Below are positions 8,809 to 17,961 of a stretch of DNA of 44,913 nucleotides, piece by piece. A model generated the notes under the pieces. The model was not told the origin of the DNA. It was given only the letters and a program-made list of their open reading frames with translations, and did no database searches. Source of the DNA: Limnohabitans sp. (GTDB lineage: Bacteria > Pseudomonadota > Gammaproteobacteria > Burkholderiales > Burkholderiaceae_C); contig VERE01000022.1 of assembly GCA_018882835.1 (NCBI GenBank), forward strand, positions 1 through 44,913. Direction: 5' to 3'. How positions within the stretch are numbered: position 1 is the first letter of the stretch; every line of letters starts with the position of its first letter. The position numbers and the translations under genes are program-made.

Positions 8809-9783
8809 ATGACCGACCCCTTGAACGAGCGTGCCTCCTCTTCCGAACCCGCTGCTGCCCCTGGCTGGGAGCGCGCCACGTTGGAGCGCTTGGCGTTTGC
8901 CACGCTGGCAGAGCAAAAAGCGCAACGACGCTGGCGCAATTTCTTTCGCCTGGCCTGGTTGCTGCTGATCGTTTCGGTGCTCTGGCTCAGCCTGAGCCGA
9001 TCCCATGTCAGCCCCAATGCCAGCACTGCGCACACTGCGCTGGTGGAAATCAGCGGCGAAATTTCTTCCGAGGCCGATGCCAGCGCCGACTGGATCGTCA
9101 GCGCCTTGCGCAATGCTTTTGAAGACGAGGGGTCGCAGGCGGTGGTCTTGCTGATCAACTCGCCCGGGGGCAGCCCGGTGCAGGCTGGCATCATCAACGA
9201 TGAAATTCATCGCTTGAAGAAAAAGCACGGCAAGCCGGTGTACGCGGTGGTGGAGGAGTCCTGTGCTTCTGCCGCTTATTACATTGCAGTGGCAGCCGAT
9301 CAAATTTATGTGGACAAAGCCAGCATCGTGGGCAGCATTGGTGTGCTGATGGACGGCTTTGGCTTTACCGGGCTGATGGACAAGCTAGGTGTCGAGCGTC
9401 GCCTCATGACGGCCGGCGAAAACAAGGGCTTCCTGGACCCCTTCAGCCCACAGACCAAAACCCAGCGCGCTTTCGCCCAAGCCATGCTGGACCAAATTCA
9501 CCAACAGTTCATCCAGGTGGTGCGCGAAGGCCGCGGTGACCGCTTGAAAGAAACACCCGAACTGTTTAGCGGCCTGTTCTGGACCGGCCAGCAAGCCATT
9601 CAAATGGGCTTGGCAGATGCGCTGGGCAGCCTGGACTATGTGGCGCGCGAAGTGGTCAAGGCCGAGGACATTGTGGACTACACCCGCCACGACAATGTGG
9701 CCGAGCGTCTGGCCAAGCGCTTCGGCGCCGCCATCGGTGAAGGCGCTGTCAAAGCTCTGCGCCAACTGCCCAGCGTGCGCTGA
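8809..9783 (+). CDS. S49-family membrane serine peptidase (SppA/SohB-like)
   Basis: This 324-aa protein has a cytoplasmic N-terminus, one membrane segment at about 45-64 (FRLAWLLLIVSVLWLSL) and a ClpP-fold S49 domain. The oxyanion region is LLINSPGGSPVQAG. The probable nucleophile is S154 in SCASAAYYIAVAAD and the general base is K206 in GENKGFLDP, a Ser-Lys dyad as in short bacterial SppA. It is likely to cut signal-peptide remnants or other membrane peptides. At this length it is the short form, not the tandem E. coli type. I chose ATG 8809, one base after the Rieske stop. TTG 8797 is an alternative that would overlap it. Confidence 0.9.
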   Translation: MTDPLNERASSSEPAAAPGWERATLERLAFATLAEQKAQRRWRNFFRLAWLLLIVSVLWLSLSRSHVSPNASTAHTALVEISGEISSEADASADWIVSALRNAFEDEGSQAVVLLINSPGGSPVQAGIINDEIHRLKKKHGKPVYAVVEESCASAAYYIAVAADQIYVDKASIVGSIGVLMDGFGFTGLMDKLGVERRLMTAGENKGFLDPFSPQTKTQRAFAQAMLDQIHQQFIQVVREGRGDRLKETPELFSGLFWTGQQAIQMGLADALGSLDYVAREVVKAEDIVDYTRHDNVAERLAKRFGAAIGEGAVKALRQLPSVR

Positions 9784-9804
9784 GCGCAGTGCAGGCGCCC
9801 CTCA

Positions 9805-10563
9805 TCAGCGCCCTATGAGGAACACGCATGGCGTGTTCTTGTCGGGCGGCACAGGCTGGCTTTTCCAGGCTTGCACCGTCTGGCAGCGTATCTGTTGGTG
9901 CGTCAAAGTCAGGCCGCTGCACACCGCCAGCCGGGTCTGCCCCGGCAGCTCGCTCAGCAGCGCTTGGAACAACGCGGCATTGCGGTAGGGTGTTTCAATG
10001 AACATTTGGGTCTGCCCGGATTGCTGCACCAGCTGGCTGAGGCTGCGCAAGCGCGCGCTGCGCTGGGCGCTGTCTTGCGGCAAGTAACCTACAAACGCAA
10101 AGTTCTGGCCATTCAAGCCACTGGCCGCCAGCGCCAGCATCAAAGAAATCGGGCCGACCAGGGGCACCACCGTCACCCCGAGTTGATGTGCGGCCCGCAC
10201 CACCGAGGCGCCCGGGTCGGCAATCGCAGGCATGCCTGCCTCGCTGACCAGGCCCATGTCGTGACCCGCCAGCGCGGGCGCCAGCAAGGGGCGGGCATCG
10301 AATTCGCCCAGGTGGTCGCCTCGCTTGTGCACTTCCCGCGGCAATTCCACAATGCTCATTTGCTGCAGCGGTTGCGCCAGTGGCAGCAATGCGCTGATGC
10401 GCTTGAGGTAGGCGCGCGTGGACTTGGCGTTCTCGCCCACCCAATGCGTCAGCCGTGCCGCGGTAGCCAGGGTGGACTGCGGCATCACTTCGTTCAGCGG
10501 CATTTCTGGCGTGCAGCCGAAATCCAGCGGCGCAGGAACCAAGAACAAGGTACCGGTGGCCAT
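9805..10563 (-). CDS. RsmI-family SAM-dependent methyltransferase
   Basis: This 252-aa protein belongs to the tetrapyrrole-methylase-fold family that includes RsmI, which 2'-O-methylates C1402 of 16S rRNA. The family features are GTLFLVPAPLD at the N-terminus, then MGLVSEAGMPAIADPGASVV and VPLVGPISLMLALAASGL, which form the SAM site, and finally FVGYLPQ and ETPYRN. It differs from true RsmI in its N-terminus (TPEMPLNEVMPQSTL), so it may be the paralogue that relatives carry beside maf, and its RNA target is uncertain. It starts 3 nt after the maf stop, so the two are co-transcribed. Its 3' end converges on the S49 peptidase gene. Confidence 0.8.
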   Translation of the reverse strand: MATGTLFLVPAPLDFGCTPEMPLNEVMPQSTLATAARLTHWVGENAKSTRAYLKRISALLPLAQPLQQMSIVELPREVHKRGDHLGEFDARPLLAPALAGHDMGLVSEAGMPAIADPGASVVRAAHQLGVTVVPLVGPISLMLALAASGLNGQNFAFVGYLPQDSAQRSARLRSLSQLVQQSGQTQMFIETPYRNAALFQALLSELPGQTRLAVCSGLTLTHQQIRCQTVQAWKSQPVPPDKNTPCVFLIGR

Positions 10564-10566
10564 GGC

Positions 10567-11172
10567 TCAGCCCAGTAAAGGCAGGCCGGCCGCGCGCAGC
10601 ATGCGGCAGGTGCGAATCAGGGGCAGGCCGACCAGCGCAGTCGGGTCATCGTTGTCGATCGCCTCCAGCAAGGCGATCCCCAAGCCCTCGCTCTTGGCGC
10701 TGCCCGCGCAGTCGTAGGGCATTTCCAGCCGCAGATAGGCCTCAATTTCGGCGTCGCTCAGGACACGGAAACGCACGCGCACCGGCGCCAATTCCAAGGC
10801 CTCATAACCGATGGCCTGGCAAACCACGGCCACAGCGGTTTGAAACACCACGGTCTGCCCACGCATGCGCTGCAGTTGCTCGACGGCGCGCGCATGGTGG
10901 CCTGGCTTGCCCAGCGGCTCGCCCGCAAGGTCGGCCACCTGGTCGGAGCCAATCACCACGGCCTCGGGGTGTTGACGGGCCACGGCCTGCGCCTTGGCCA
11001 GGGCCAGCCGCAGTGCCAGGGCGGCGGGGGCTTCGCCGGCTTGTGGCGTCTCGTCCACCTCTGGCGCCACCACCTCGAAAGGCAGGTGCAGACGGCTCAA
11101 CAGCTCACGCCGGTAGCGCGAGGTCGAGCCCAAAATCAAGGTGCGGGGCAGGGTGGCAGAAACTTGGGTCAT
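10567..11172 (-). CDS. Maf-family nucleotide pyrophosphatase
   Basis: Maf proteins hydrolyse non-canonical or modified nucleoside triphosphates to monophosphates and were first described as septum-formation inhibitors. The 201-aa product carries the N-terminal substrate loop LILGSTSRYRRELL, the EVDET motif, ALRLALAKA, and the catalytic GSDQVADL and GKPGHHARAVEQLQRM motifs. The GSDQ form without the usual TxV context suggests the YceF-type 7-methyl-GTP pyrophosphatase subgroup (inference). The neighbouring yceD (DUF177) and rpmF in divergent orientation resemble the E. coli yceF-yceD-rpmF locus and support that subgroup. Only 25 bp separate its start from yceD, so the promoters must overlap. 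Confidence 0.88.
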   Translation of the reverse strand: MTQVSATLPRTLILGSTSRYRRELLSRLHLPFEVVAPEVDETPQAGEAPAALALRLALAKAQAVARQHPEAVVIGSDQVADLAGEPLGKPGHHARAVEQLQRMRGQTVVFQTAVAVVCQAIGYEALELAPVRVRFRVLSDAEIEAYLRLEMPYDCAGSAKSEGLGIALLEAIDNDDPTALVGLPLIRTCRMLRAAGLPLLG

Positions 11173-11197
11173 GTGCCAATTCTCTTACACTGCGGGC

Positions 11198-11749
11198 ATG
11201 AAACACGCTTGGGACCCTGCCAACCTGGACATACGTGCCTTTGCGCGGGCCGGGGCTGAACTCAACGGGCAAACGCCCTTGTCGGCCATGGTGCGCCTGA
11301 GCGAGGAGCAACCTGCGGGCGATGGCGCCTTGGCCGATGCGCCGGTATCCTGGTCCTTGCGCGGTGAAACCCGTGATGTGCGCGGCGGTGCCCACCAGAT
11401 TTGGCTGCATGTGCAGGCGCAGGCCCGTACGGCGCTGGTTTGCCAGCGCTGCCTGTCCCCCATGGTCGAGGCGTTGTCGGTCGATCGTCCATTCCGATTT
11501 GTCGCCGATGAGGCCACCGCCATGGCCGAGGACGATGAAGCCGAAGAGGACTTGCTGGTGCTGGGCTCTGCCCTGGATGCCCTGGCCCTGATCGAAGACG
11601 AACTGCTGATGGCGCTGCCCCTGGTGCCACGCCACCCGGTGTGTCCCCAGCCCCTGTCGGGTTCCGAGGGGGTGGCCGAGCCGCCGTCCGAGGTCGCTCG
11701 CCCCCATCCGTTCGCGGTACTCGGCAGTCTGAAACGGGATAAATCCTGA
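11198..11749 (+). CDS. yceD: YceD/DUF177 family protein
   Basis: This is a 183-aa acidic protein of the DUF177 family, almost always encoded just before rpmF and implicated in 23S rRNA accumulation or processing. Recognisable parts are [13 protein letters not shown], an acidic middle ([13 protein letters not shown]), and the conserved C-terminal segment [20 protein letters not shown] chose ATG 11198 ([16 protein letters not shown]), which matches family N-termini. The upstream open frame back to 11141 overlaps maf on the other strand and shows no homology. The probable rpmF promoter lies just after its stop. Confidence 0.85.
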   Translation: MKHAWDPANLDIRAFARAGAELNGQTPLSAMVRLSEEQPAGDGALADAPVSWSLRGETRDVRGGAHQIWLHVQAQARTALVCQRCLSPMVEALSVDRPFRFVADEATAMAEDDEAEEDLLVLGSALDALALIEDELLMALPLVPRHPVCPQPLSGSEGVAEPPSEVARPHPFAVLGSLKRDKS

Positions 11750-11771
11750 CAACCCGGAGTTAGGCTATAAT
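11746..11771 (+). promoter_or_regulatory. Putative sigma-70 promoter for rpmF-plsX-fab
   Basis: A perfect TATAAT lies at 11766-11771, 76 bp before the rpmF start. A CTGACA at 11746-11751 resembles a -35 box, but the 14-bp spacing is short. The -10 hexamer is the best I saw in the window. It would drive rpmF and the downstream fatty-acid genes. The -35 assignment is weak. Confidence 0.5.
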
Positions 11772-11846
11772 CACGGGCTTGCCGTTGCGCCGACATGGTG
11801 TTGTGCGCTCGCCCCTTTTTCAAACCTTACCGTCCAGGAGCCAATC

Positions 11847-12029
11847 ATGGCTGTCCAGCAAAACAAAAAATCGCCTTCCAAGCGCGGCATGCACCGCTCA
11901 CACAATGCCCTGAATGTGCCGGGCATTGCCGTTGAACCCACCACCGGTGAAACCCATCTGCGCCACCACATCAGCCCCAACGGTTTTTACCGTGGCCGCA
12001 AAGTACTCAAGACCAAGTCTGAAGCCTGA
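11847..12029 (+). CDS. rpmF: 50S ribosomal protein L32
   Basis: This is a 60-aa basic ribosomal protein beginning [20 protein letters not shown], the conserved L32 N-terminus, and ending [15 protein letters not shown]. The middle Cys pairs of zinc-binding L32 forms are absent; the sequence has [10 protein letters not shown] instead, so this is the non-zinc (C-minus) type. An AGGAG ribosome site lies 6-7 nt before ATG 11847. It follows yceD and precedes plsX in the order common to proteobacteria. A hairpin with a short T-run follows the stop and may reduce read-through into plsX. Confidence 0.97.
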   Translation: MAVQQNKKSPSKRGMHRSHNALNVPGIAVEPTTGETHLRHHISPNGFYRGRKVLKTKSEA

Positions 12030-12044
12030 TTGGCTCACCTGCTC

Positions 12045-12080
12045 AAAGGCCCGTCGCTCACCCTGTGGCGCGGGCCTTTT
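12045..12080 (+). terminator. Hairpin with short T-run after rpmF
   Basis: AAAGGCCCG at 12045-12053 and CGGGCCTTT at 12071-12079 are perfect inverted repeats with a 17-nt loop, followed by only four Ts in total. This fits a weak, possibly two-way rho-independent terminator between rpmF and plsX. Because plsX starts 57 bp later with no clear promoter, it probably acts as a partial attenuator (inference). Confidence 0.65.
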
Positions 12081-12136
12081 GTCATGATGCGTCTGTTTTT
12101 TTTGGGTTGCCCCTGCTTTCCCTTTGATGGAGGCCC

Positions 12137-13171
12137 ATGATCACTTTGTCTGTTGATGTGATGGGTGGTGACCACGGCCCCAGCGTCACGCTGGCGGCCT
12201 GTCGGCAATTTCTGGCAAGCCATGTCGAAGCGCGTGTCTTGTTGGTCGGTTTGCCTGAAGCATTTGTGGGTTGGTCGCATCCCCGCGCAGAGGCTGTCCA
12301 TGTCACTGAAGTGGTGGCCATGGACGACTCGGTCGAAGTGGCTTTGCGTCGCAAAAAAGACTCCTCCATGCGCCGTGCCATCGAACTGGTCAAGGACGGC
12401 CAGGCCCAAGCGGCGGTATCGGCCGGCAACACCGGCGCTTTGATGGCGATTGCACGCTATGTCCTGAAAACCCTGGATGGCATTGACCGCCCGGCCATTG
12501 CCGGCCAAATGCCCAACGTCAAAGGTGGCGGTACCACCATGCTCGACCTGGGGGCCAATGTGGACTGCTCGCCCGAGCATTTGCTGCAGTTCGCTGTGAT
12601 GGGCTCTGCCCTGGTTTCGGTGCTGCATGGCATCGAAAGTCCCACAGTGGGCCTGCTCAATGTGGGCGAAGAAGTCATCAAAGGCAACGAAGTCATTAAA
12701 AAAACCGCCGAATTGTTGCGAACAGCTTCTAAAAGTGGCGATCTCAATTTTTACGGCAACGTCGAAGGCAATGATATTTTCAAGGGCACGACCGATATCG
12801 TGGTCTGCGATGGCTTTGTCGGCAATGTGGCGCTGAAAGCCAGCGAAGGCCTGGCCACCATGGTCAGCACTTTGTTGAAAGATGGCTTTTCTCGCAATAT
12901 CTTCACGAAAATAGCGGCTATTTGTGCCTATTCCGTGTTAACTGGCTTCAAGCACCGGGTAGATCACCGGCGTCACAATGGCGCGGCACTGTTGGGCTTG
13001 CGCGGTCTGGTGTTCAAAAGTCACGGTTCCGCCGATGCCTTGGCTTTCGAAACCGCCCTCAACCGGGCGTATGATGCGGCTCACCACAACTTGCTCGACC
13101 GTGTGCGTACCCGGATTGACCTCGCCGCTCCCTTTTTAACGGCCGGTCTGACGGAATCCACGCCGTCCTGA
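12137..13171 (+). CDS. plsX: Phosphate acyltransferase PlsX
   Basis: PlsX makes acyl-phosphate from acyl-ACP, the acyl donor for PlsY in phospholipid synthesis, and acts as a peripheral membrane protein. The 344-aa product starts [20 protein letters not shown], the family signature. It contains [45 protein letters not shown] and [21 protein letters not shown], and ends with the [18 protein letters not shown] segment. A GGAGG site lies 5 nt before ATG 12137. It begins the plsX-fabH-fabD-fabG-acpP-fabF cluster, which links fatty-acid and phospholipid synthesis. Its TGA is followed 11 nt later by the fabH ATG. Confidence 0.96.
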   Translation: MITLSVDVMGGDHGPSVTLAACRQFLASHVEARVLLVGLPEAFVGWSHPRAEAVHVTEVVAMDDSVEVALRRKKDSSMRRAIELVKDGQAQAAVSAGNTGALMAIARYVLKTLDGIDRPAIAGQMPNVKGGGTTMLDLGANVDCSPEHLLQFAVMGSALVSVLHGIESPTVGLLNVGEEVIKGNEVIKKTAELLRTASKSGDLNFYGNVEGNDIFKGTTDIVVCDGFVGNVALKASEGLATMVSTLLKDGFSRNIFTKIAAICAYSVLTGFKHRVDHRRHNGAALLGLRGLVFKSHGSADALAFETALNRAYDAAHHNLLDRVRTRIDLAAPFLTAGLTESTPS

Positions 13172-13182
13172 GCCCTTGTTTG

Positions 13183-14184
13183 ATGACACGCTATTCACGC
13201 ATCACTGGAACCGGCAGTTACCTGCCCCCGCGCCGACTGACCAATGCCGAGCTGGTGGCTGAGCTGGCCGAGCGCGGTGTTGAATCTTCCGACGAATGGA
13301 TTGTGGAGCGCACCGGCATTCGTGCCCGCCATTTCGCCGCTGCCGAGGTGGGCAGCAGCGACCTGGCTTTTGAAGCCTGCAAGAAGGCCCTCGAGGCGGC
13401 AAGCCTCGGCCCGCAAGACATCGACTTGATCATCGTGGCCACCTCCACGCCCGACATGGTGTTCCCTTCCACCGCCTGCATTCTTCAGCACAAGCTGTCG
13501 CAGTTGAACGAGGCTGCGGCTGGCATCGCCGGCGCTCCAGCTTTCGATGTGCAAGCGGTGTGCAGTGGTTTCATTTATGCCTTGACCGTGGCCGACGCCA
13601 TGATTCGCGCCGGCAATGCCCGTCGCGCCTTGGTGGTCGGCGCCGAAGTGTTCTCGCGCATTCTGGACTTCAACGACCGCACCACCTGCGTGCTGTTTGG
13701 TGACGGAGCCGGTGCGGTGGTGCTCGAAGCTTCGGACACCCCGGGCATCTTGGCGACCGACTTGCACGCCGATGGCAAACATGTGGGCATTTTGTGCGTG
13801 CCGGGCCATGTCAATGGCGGCCAAATCCTGGGCGATCCGGTGCTGAAAATGGACGGCCAGGCCGTCTTCAAGTTGGCCGTGGGCTTGCTGGAAGGCGCCG
13901 CCCGAGCCACTTTGAGCAAATCCAACCTGGCCGACACCGACATTGACTGGCTGATTCCCCACCAGGCCAACATCCGCATCATCCAAAGCACGGCGCGCAA
14001 GCTCAAGCTGCCCATGGAGAAAGTGGTGCTTACGGTGCAAGACCATGGCAACACCTCGGCTGCCTCCATTCCCCTGGCGATGGACGCGGCAGTGCGTTCG
14101 GGGGACATTCAGCCCGGCCACAACCTCTTGCTCGAAGGCGTGGGCGGTGGCTTCACCTGGGGCGCGGTGCTGGTCAAGTTTTGA
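13183..14184 (+). CDS. fabH: Beta-ketoacyl-ACP synthase III
   Basis: FabH starts fatty-acid synthesis by condensing acetyl-CoA with malonyl-ACP. The catalytic triad is visible: C127 in [13 protein letters not shown]260 in IPHQANIRI and N290 in DHGNTSAAS. The protein is 333 aa, within the normal range, and ends [13 protein letters not shown], the typical FabH C-terminus. I chose ATG 13183 ([16 protein letters not shown]). The alternative TTG 13180 adds one Met. It lies between plsX and fabD, and the fabD start is 17 nt downstream. Confidence 0.96.
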   Translation: MTRYSRITGTGSYLPPRRLTNAELVAELAERGVESSDEWIVERTGIRARHFAAAEVGSSDLAFEACKKALEAASLGPQDIDLIIVATSTPDMVFPSTACILQHKLSQLNEAAAGIAGAPAFDVQAVCSGFIYALTVADAMIRAGNARRALVVGAEVFSRILDFNDRTTCVLFGDGAGAVVLEASDTPGILATDLHADGKHVGILCVPGHVNGGQILGDPVLKMDGQAVFKLAVGLLEGAARATLSKSNLADTDIDWLIPHQANIRIIQSTARKLKLPMEKVVLTVQDHGNTSAASIPLAMDAAVRSGDIQPGHNLLLEGVGGGFTWGAVLVKF

Positions 14185-14201
14185 AATTGGGAAGCGTGAA
14201 C

Positions 14202-15152
14202 ATGATTTCTTTCGCATTTGCTTTTCCCGGGCAAGGCTCACAAGCCGTTGGCATGCTCGACGCTTGGGGCGACCACCCGGCGGTTCGCCAAACCGTTCAA
14301 GAAGCCTCGGACGCCCTGGGCGAAGACCTGGGAAAGTTGATTCATGAAGGCCCCAAAGAAAGCCTGGCCCTCACCACCAACACCCAGCCCGTGATGTTGC
14401 TGGCCGGCGTCGCCGCCTACCGCGCCTGGCGCGCCGAGGGCGGTGCAGCCCCTGCGGCGGTGGCTGGCCATTCCCTGGGCGAATACTCTGCCTTGGTGGC
14501 GTCAGGCGTATTGACCCTGGCGCAGGCCGTGCCCCTGGTGCGCTTGCGCGCACAAGCCATGCAAGAAGCGGTGCCCGTGGGGCAGGGCGCCATGGCCGCC
14601 ATTCTGGGCCTCGCTTCGGCGCTCGTGGTGGAAGGCTGCGCCCAGGCCAGCGCCAGTTTTGGCGTGGGCAGTCCCGAAGTGGTGGAGGCGGTGAACTTCA
14701 ACGACCCGGCGCAAACCGTCATTGCCGGCAGCAAAGCCGGCGTGGAAAAAGCCTGCGAGGTACTGAAGGGCCTGGGGGCCAAGCGCGCCTTGCCCTTGCC
14801 AGTGTCGGCGCCTTTTCACTCCAGCCTGATGAAGCCTGCCGCAGAACGCCTGAAAGCCAAACTGGCCGATACCGCACTGGCAGCGCCCCAAATTCCAGTG
14901 ATCAACAACATTGACGTGGCGGTGCAAACCGATGCCGACGCCATTCGCGATGCCTTGTACCGCCAAGCCTTTGGCCCGGTGCGCTGGGTTGAGTGCGTGG
15001 CGGCTTTGAAAGCACGCGGTGTCAGCACCCTGGTGGAATGCGGCCCCGGCAAAGTGCTGTCCGGCATGGTCAAGCGCATCGATGCGGAACTGCAAAGTGC
15101 CGCTTTGTACGATCCGGCCACCCTGGCCGAAGTGAAAGCATTGTTGTCATGA
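14202..15152 (+). CDS. fabD: Malonyl-CoA:ACP transacylase
   Basis: FabD moves malonyl groups from CoA to acyl carrier protein to supply chain elongation. The 316-aa product has the N-terminal FAFPGQGSQAVGML motif, the nucleophile S91 in GHSLGEYSAL, and the catalytic His in VSAPFHSSLMKPA, and ends with ECGPGKVLSGMVKR. I chose ATG 14202, where homology begins. The in-frame TTG 14181 overlaps the fabH stop. The end overlaps fabG (ATGA at 15149-15152), indicating translational coupling. Confidence 0.96.
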   Translation: MISFAFAFPGQGSQAVGMLDAWGDHPAVRQTVQEASDALGEDLGKLIHEGPKESLALTTNTQPVMLLAGVAAYRAWRAEGGAAPAAVAGHSLGEYSALVASGVLTLAQAVPLVRLRAQAMQEAVPVGQGAMAAILGLASALVVEGCAQASASFGVGSPEVVEAVNFNDPAQTVIAGSKAGVEKACEVLKGLGAKRALPLPVSAPFHSSLMKPAAERLKAKLADTALAAPQIPVINNIDVAVQTDADAIRDALYRQAFGPVRWVECVAALKARGVSTLVECGPGKVLSGMVKRIDAELQSAALYDPATLAEVKALLS

Positions 15153-15898
15153 GCGAACTTTCTTTTGCAGGCCAGGTGGCCTTGGTGACCGGCGCATCGC
15201 GCGGCATTGGTGCGGCGATTGCCCTCGAGTTGGCCCGGCAAGGGCTGAAAGTCATTGGCACGGCCACCAGCGACGAAGGCGCCGCCAAAATTTCTGCTGC
15301 CTTGTCGGCCTATCCTGGTTGTCGAGGCGCCAACCTGAATGTCAACGACATGGCTGCCGCGGAGGCCCTGATCGATGGCATCACGACCGAGCATGGCGCC
15401 TTGCATGTGCTGGTCAACAACGCCGGCATCACCCGGGACATGCTGGCCATGCGCTTGAAAGACGAAGATTGGGATGCGGTGCTGGACACCAATCTGAAAG
15501 CCGTGTTCCGCATGTCGCGCGCCGTGATTCGCCCCATGATGAAGCAGCGCTACGGCCGCATCATCAGCATCACCAGCGTGGTCGGTGCGTCCGGCAATCC
15601 GGGTCAGGCCAACTACGCAGCCGCCAAGGCCGGTGTCGCTGGCATGACCCGCGCCCTCGCGCGCGAGCTGGGCAGCCGCAACATCACTGTCAATTGCGTC
15701 GCGCCGGGTTTCATTGAAACCGATATGACGGCCGCCTTGCCAGAAGCCCAACACAAAGCCTTGCTGTCCCAGATTCCCCTGGGGCAATTGGGTCAGCCTA
15801 CCGACATTGCCCATGCTGTGGCCTACCTCGCCAGCCCGAAAGCGGCGTACGTCACCGGCCAGGAATTACATGTCAATGGCGGCATGTTCATGTCGTGA
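15149..15898 (+). CDS. fabG: 3-oxoacyl-ACP reductase
   Basis: FabG is the NADPH-dependent reductase of the fatty-acid elongation cycle. The 249-aa short-chain dehydrogenase has the Rossmann glycine motif TGASRGIGAAIA, the structural NNAG at 90-93, and the catalytic S143-Y156-K160 set (ITSVVGAS, NYAAAK). The C-terminal YVTGQELHVNGGMFMS is typical of FabG. The start at ATG 15149 overlaps the fabD stop. The longer open frame beginning at 14993 is an artefact running through fabD. Confidence 0.96.
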   Translation: MSELSFAGQVALVTGASRGIGAAIALELARQGLKVIGTATSDEGAAKISAALSAYPGCRGANLNVNDMAAAEALIDGITTEHGALHVLVNNAGITRDMLAMRLKDEDWDAVLDTNLKAVFRMSRAVIRPMMKQRYGRIISITSVVGASGNPGQANYAAAKAGVAGMTRALARELGSRNITVNCVAPGFIETDMTAALPEAQHKALLSQIPLGQLGQPTDIAHAVAYLASPKAAYVTGQELHVNGGMFMS

Positions 15899-16216
<318 letters not shown>

Positions 16217-16240
16217 GCTGACTTTCGAAAGTTAATCCGC

Positions 16241-17485
16241 ATGAGCCGTCGTCGCGTTGTTGTGACCGGTCTGGGATGCGTGAGCCCCGTTGGCAACACG
16301 GTGGCGCAGTCCTGGGCCCAGTTGTTGGCAGGTCAGTCCGGCATTGACAACCTCACCAAGTTCGACCCGTCGAACTTTGCCTGCAAATTTGCGGGCGAGG
16401 TGAAGGGGCTGGACCTGGACGCGTACATCCCGCCCAAAGAGGCGCGGTCCATGGACACCTTCATCCACTTTGGCATCGTGGCAGCGCTGCAGGCCGTGGC
16501 GGATTCAGGTTTACCCACGGGTGACGCGCTCGGGGAAGAAGAAGCCACGCGCATTGGCTGCCTGATTGGCTCAGGCATCGGGGGCTTGCCCCTGATCGAG
16601 TCCATGCATGCCGAGTTGACGGCGCGCGGCCCGCGCCGCATTTCGCCTTTCTTTGTGCCAGCCTCCATCATCAACATGATTTCCGGCCACGTCTCCATGC
16701 GTCTGGGCTTCAAGGGTCCCAACCTGGCCGTGGTCACCGCTTGCACAACCGGCTTGCACAGCATTGGCGAAGCCGGTCGCATCATCGAGTATGGCGACGC
16801 CGACGTCATGGTGGCGGGCGGCTCCGAAGCCACCATTTCTCCCCTGGGTTTGGGCGGCTTTGCCGCCATGCGCGCCCTCTCCACCCGCAACGACGACCCC
16901 AAAACCGCATCGCGCCCCTGGGACAAAGACCGTGACGGCTTTGTACTGGGCGAGGGCGCGGGCGTGGTGGTGCTGGAAGAATATGAGCACGCCAAGGCAC
17001 GCGGCGCCCGCATTTACGCCGAGCTCTCGGGCTACGGCATGAGCGCCGATGCCGGCCACATGACCGCCCCCAGCATGGACGGCCCGCGCCGCGCCATGGT
17101 GAATGCCCTGCGCAACGCCGGCGTGAACGCCGACCAGGTGGACTTCCTCAACGCGCACGGCACCTCCACGCCGCTGGGCGATGTCAATGAAACCAATGCC
17201 ATCAAGGCGGCTTTGGGCGACCATGCCAAGCGCATCGTGGTCAATTCCACCAAGTCCATGACCGGCCACTTGTTGGGTGGTGCGGGCGGCATCGAAAGTG
17301 TGTTCACGATCTTGTCGGTCTACCACCAGAAGAGCCCCCCGACCATCAACATCTTCAACCAGGACCCCGAGTGCGACCTGGATTACTGCGCCAATACTGC
17401 GCGCGATCTCAAGATCGATGTCGCCCTCAAAAACAACTTTGGTTTTGGCGGTACCAACGGATCCTTGGTGTTCAAACGCATTTAA
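16241..17485 (+). CDS. fabF: Beta-ketoacyl-ACP synthase II
   Basis: FabF elongates acyl-ACP with malonyl-ACP and is needed for temperature control of unsaturated fatty acids in E. coli. The 414-aa thiolase-fold enzyme shows the Cys-His-His triad: C168 in [10 protein letters not shown]306 in [11 protein letters not shown] and H343 in [12 protein letters not shown]. The C-terminal [16 protein letters not shown] is the usual FabF end. It starts 24 nt after acpP and closes the fatty-acid cluster. A strong terminator-like hairpin begins 16 nt after its TAA, inside the next gene's first codons. Confidence 0.96.
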   Translation: MSRRRVVVTGLGCVSPVGNTVAQSWAQLLAGQSGIDNLTKFDPSNFACKFAGEVKGLDLDAYIPPKEARSMDTFIHFGIVAALQAVADSGLPTGDALGEEEATRIGCLIGSGIGGLPLIESMHAELTARGPRRISPFFVPASIINMISGHVSMRLGFKGPNLAVVTACTTGLHSIGEAGRIIEYGDADVMVAGGSEATISPLGLGGFAAMRALSTRNDDPKTASRPWDKDRDGFVLGEGAGVVVLEEYEHAKARGARIYAELSGYGMSADAGHMTAPSMDGPRRAMVNALRNAGVNADQVDFLNAHGTSTPLGDVNETNAIKAALGDHAKRIVVNSTKSMTGHLLGGAGGIESVFTILSVYHQKSPPTINIFNQDPECDLDYCANTARDLKIDVALKNNFGFGGTNGSLVFKRI

Positions 17486-17495
17486 GGCGCCAGAG

Positions 17496-17936
17496 ATGCA
17501 CAACGCCCCATCGGTGATTTATCCGGTGGGGCGTTTGCTTTTGGAGCGCGTGGTGACGCTGACATGGACCGGGCTGGCCCTGGCGGCCATGGTGACCATG
17601 GTCGTGGCGCAGCCCTGGGGTTGGGGGCCGGCGCTGACACTTTGCGGTGGGCTGTTGGCTTGGGCCGTTCAACGCCGTTCGCACAAGTTGTCCTCAGGTT
17701 ATCTGTCATGGGATGGCAAAGAATGGTGGCTGAGCCGAGCGCTTGCCAACCAGGCGGGGCGGGTTCGCGTTGAATGGGATCTGCAGGGGTTCTTGCTTTT
17801 GCGCTTTGAGCCCTTAACTGAATTCGGGCTGCGTCGGCCCTCGCAGGCCGGTGGGCAATGGTTGTGGCTGGCGCAGCAGGCCGACCCCGCAACATGGGCG
17901 GATTTGCGTCGCGCTGTATATTGCCGCGTGTCTTGA
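17496..17936 (+). CDS. YgfX-like small inner-membrane protein
   Basis: This 146-aa protein has an N-terminal APSVIYPVGRLLLE segment, two close membrane segments (about 20-37 and 42-57), and a cytoplasmic tail. The tail carries SWDGKEWWL and a C-terminal WLWLAQQADPATWADLRRAV. These match the pattern I recall for YgfX/CptA (WQGKEW, LWL...EWRDLRR), a family linked in E. coli to inhibition of FtsZ/MreB and partnered with SdhE. No sdhE-like gene is adjacent here, so function is uncertain. The gene lies between fabF and the DegP-like protease. A terminator-like hairpin overlaps codons 3-16. GTG 17553, preceded by GGAG, is a possible alternative start just after that hairpin. Confidence 0.65.
   Translation: MHNAPSVIYPVGRLLLERVVTLTWTGLALAAMVTMVVAQPWGWGPALTLCGGLLAWAVQRRSHKLSSGYLSWDGKEWWLSRALANQAGRVRVEWDLQGFLLLRFEPLTEFGLRRPSQAGGQWLWLAQQADPATWADLRRAVYCRVS
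17502..17542 (+). terminator. Strong hairpin plus T-rich tail after fabF, inside the ygfX-like gene
   Basis: The arms at 17502-17514 (AACGCCCCATCGG) and 17523-17535 (CCGGTGGGGCGTT) pair over 13 bp, with one G-U pair and an 8-nt loop. T36, GC and four Ts follow. This has the form of a rho-independent terminator for the fab operon, yet it sits within the conserved N-terminal codons of the following open frame. Confidence 0.7.
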
Positions 17937-17961
17937 CTGACTGAAACAGGGAGTGAGTCTC

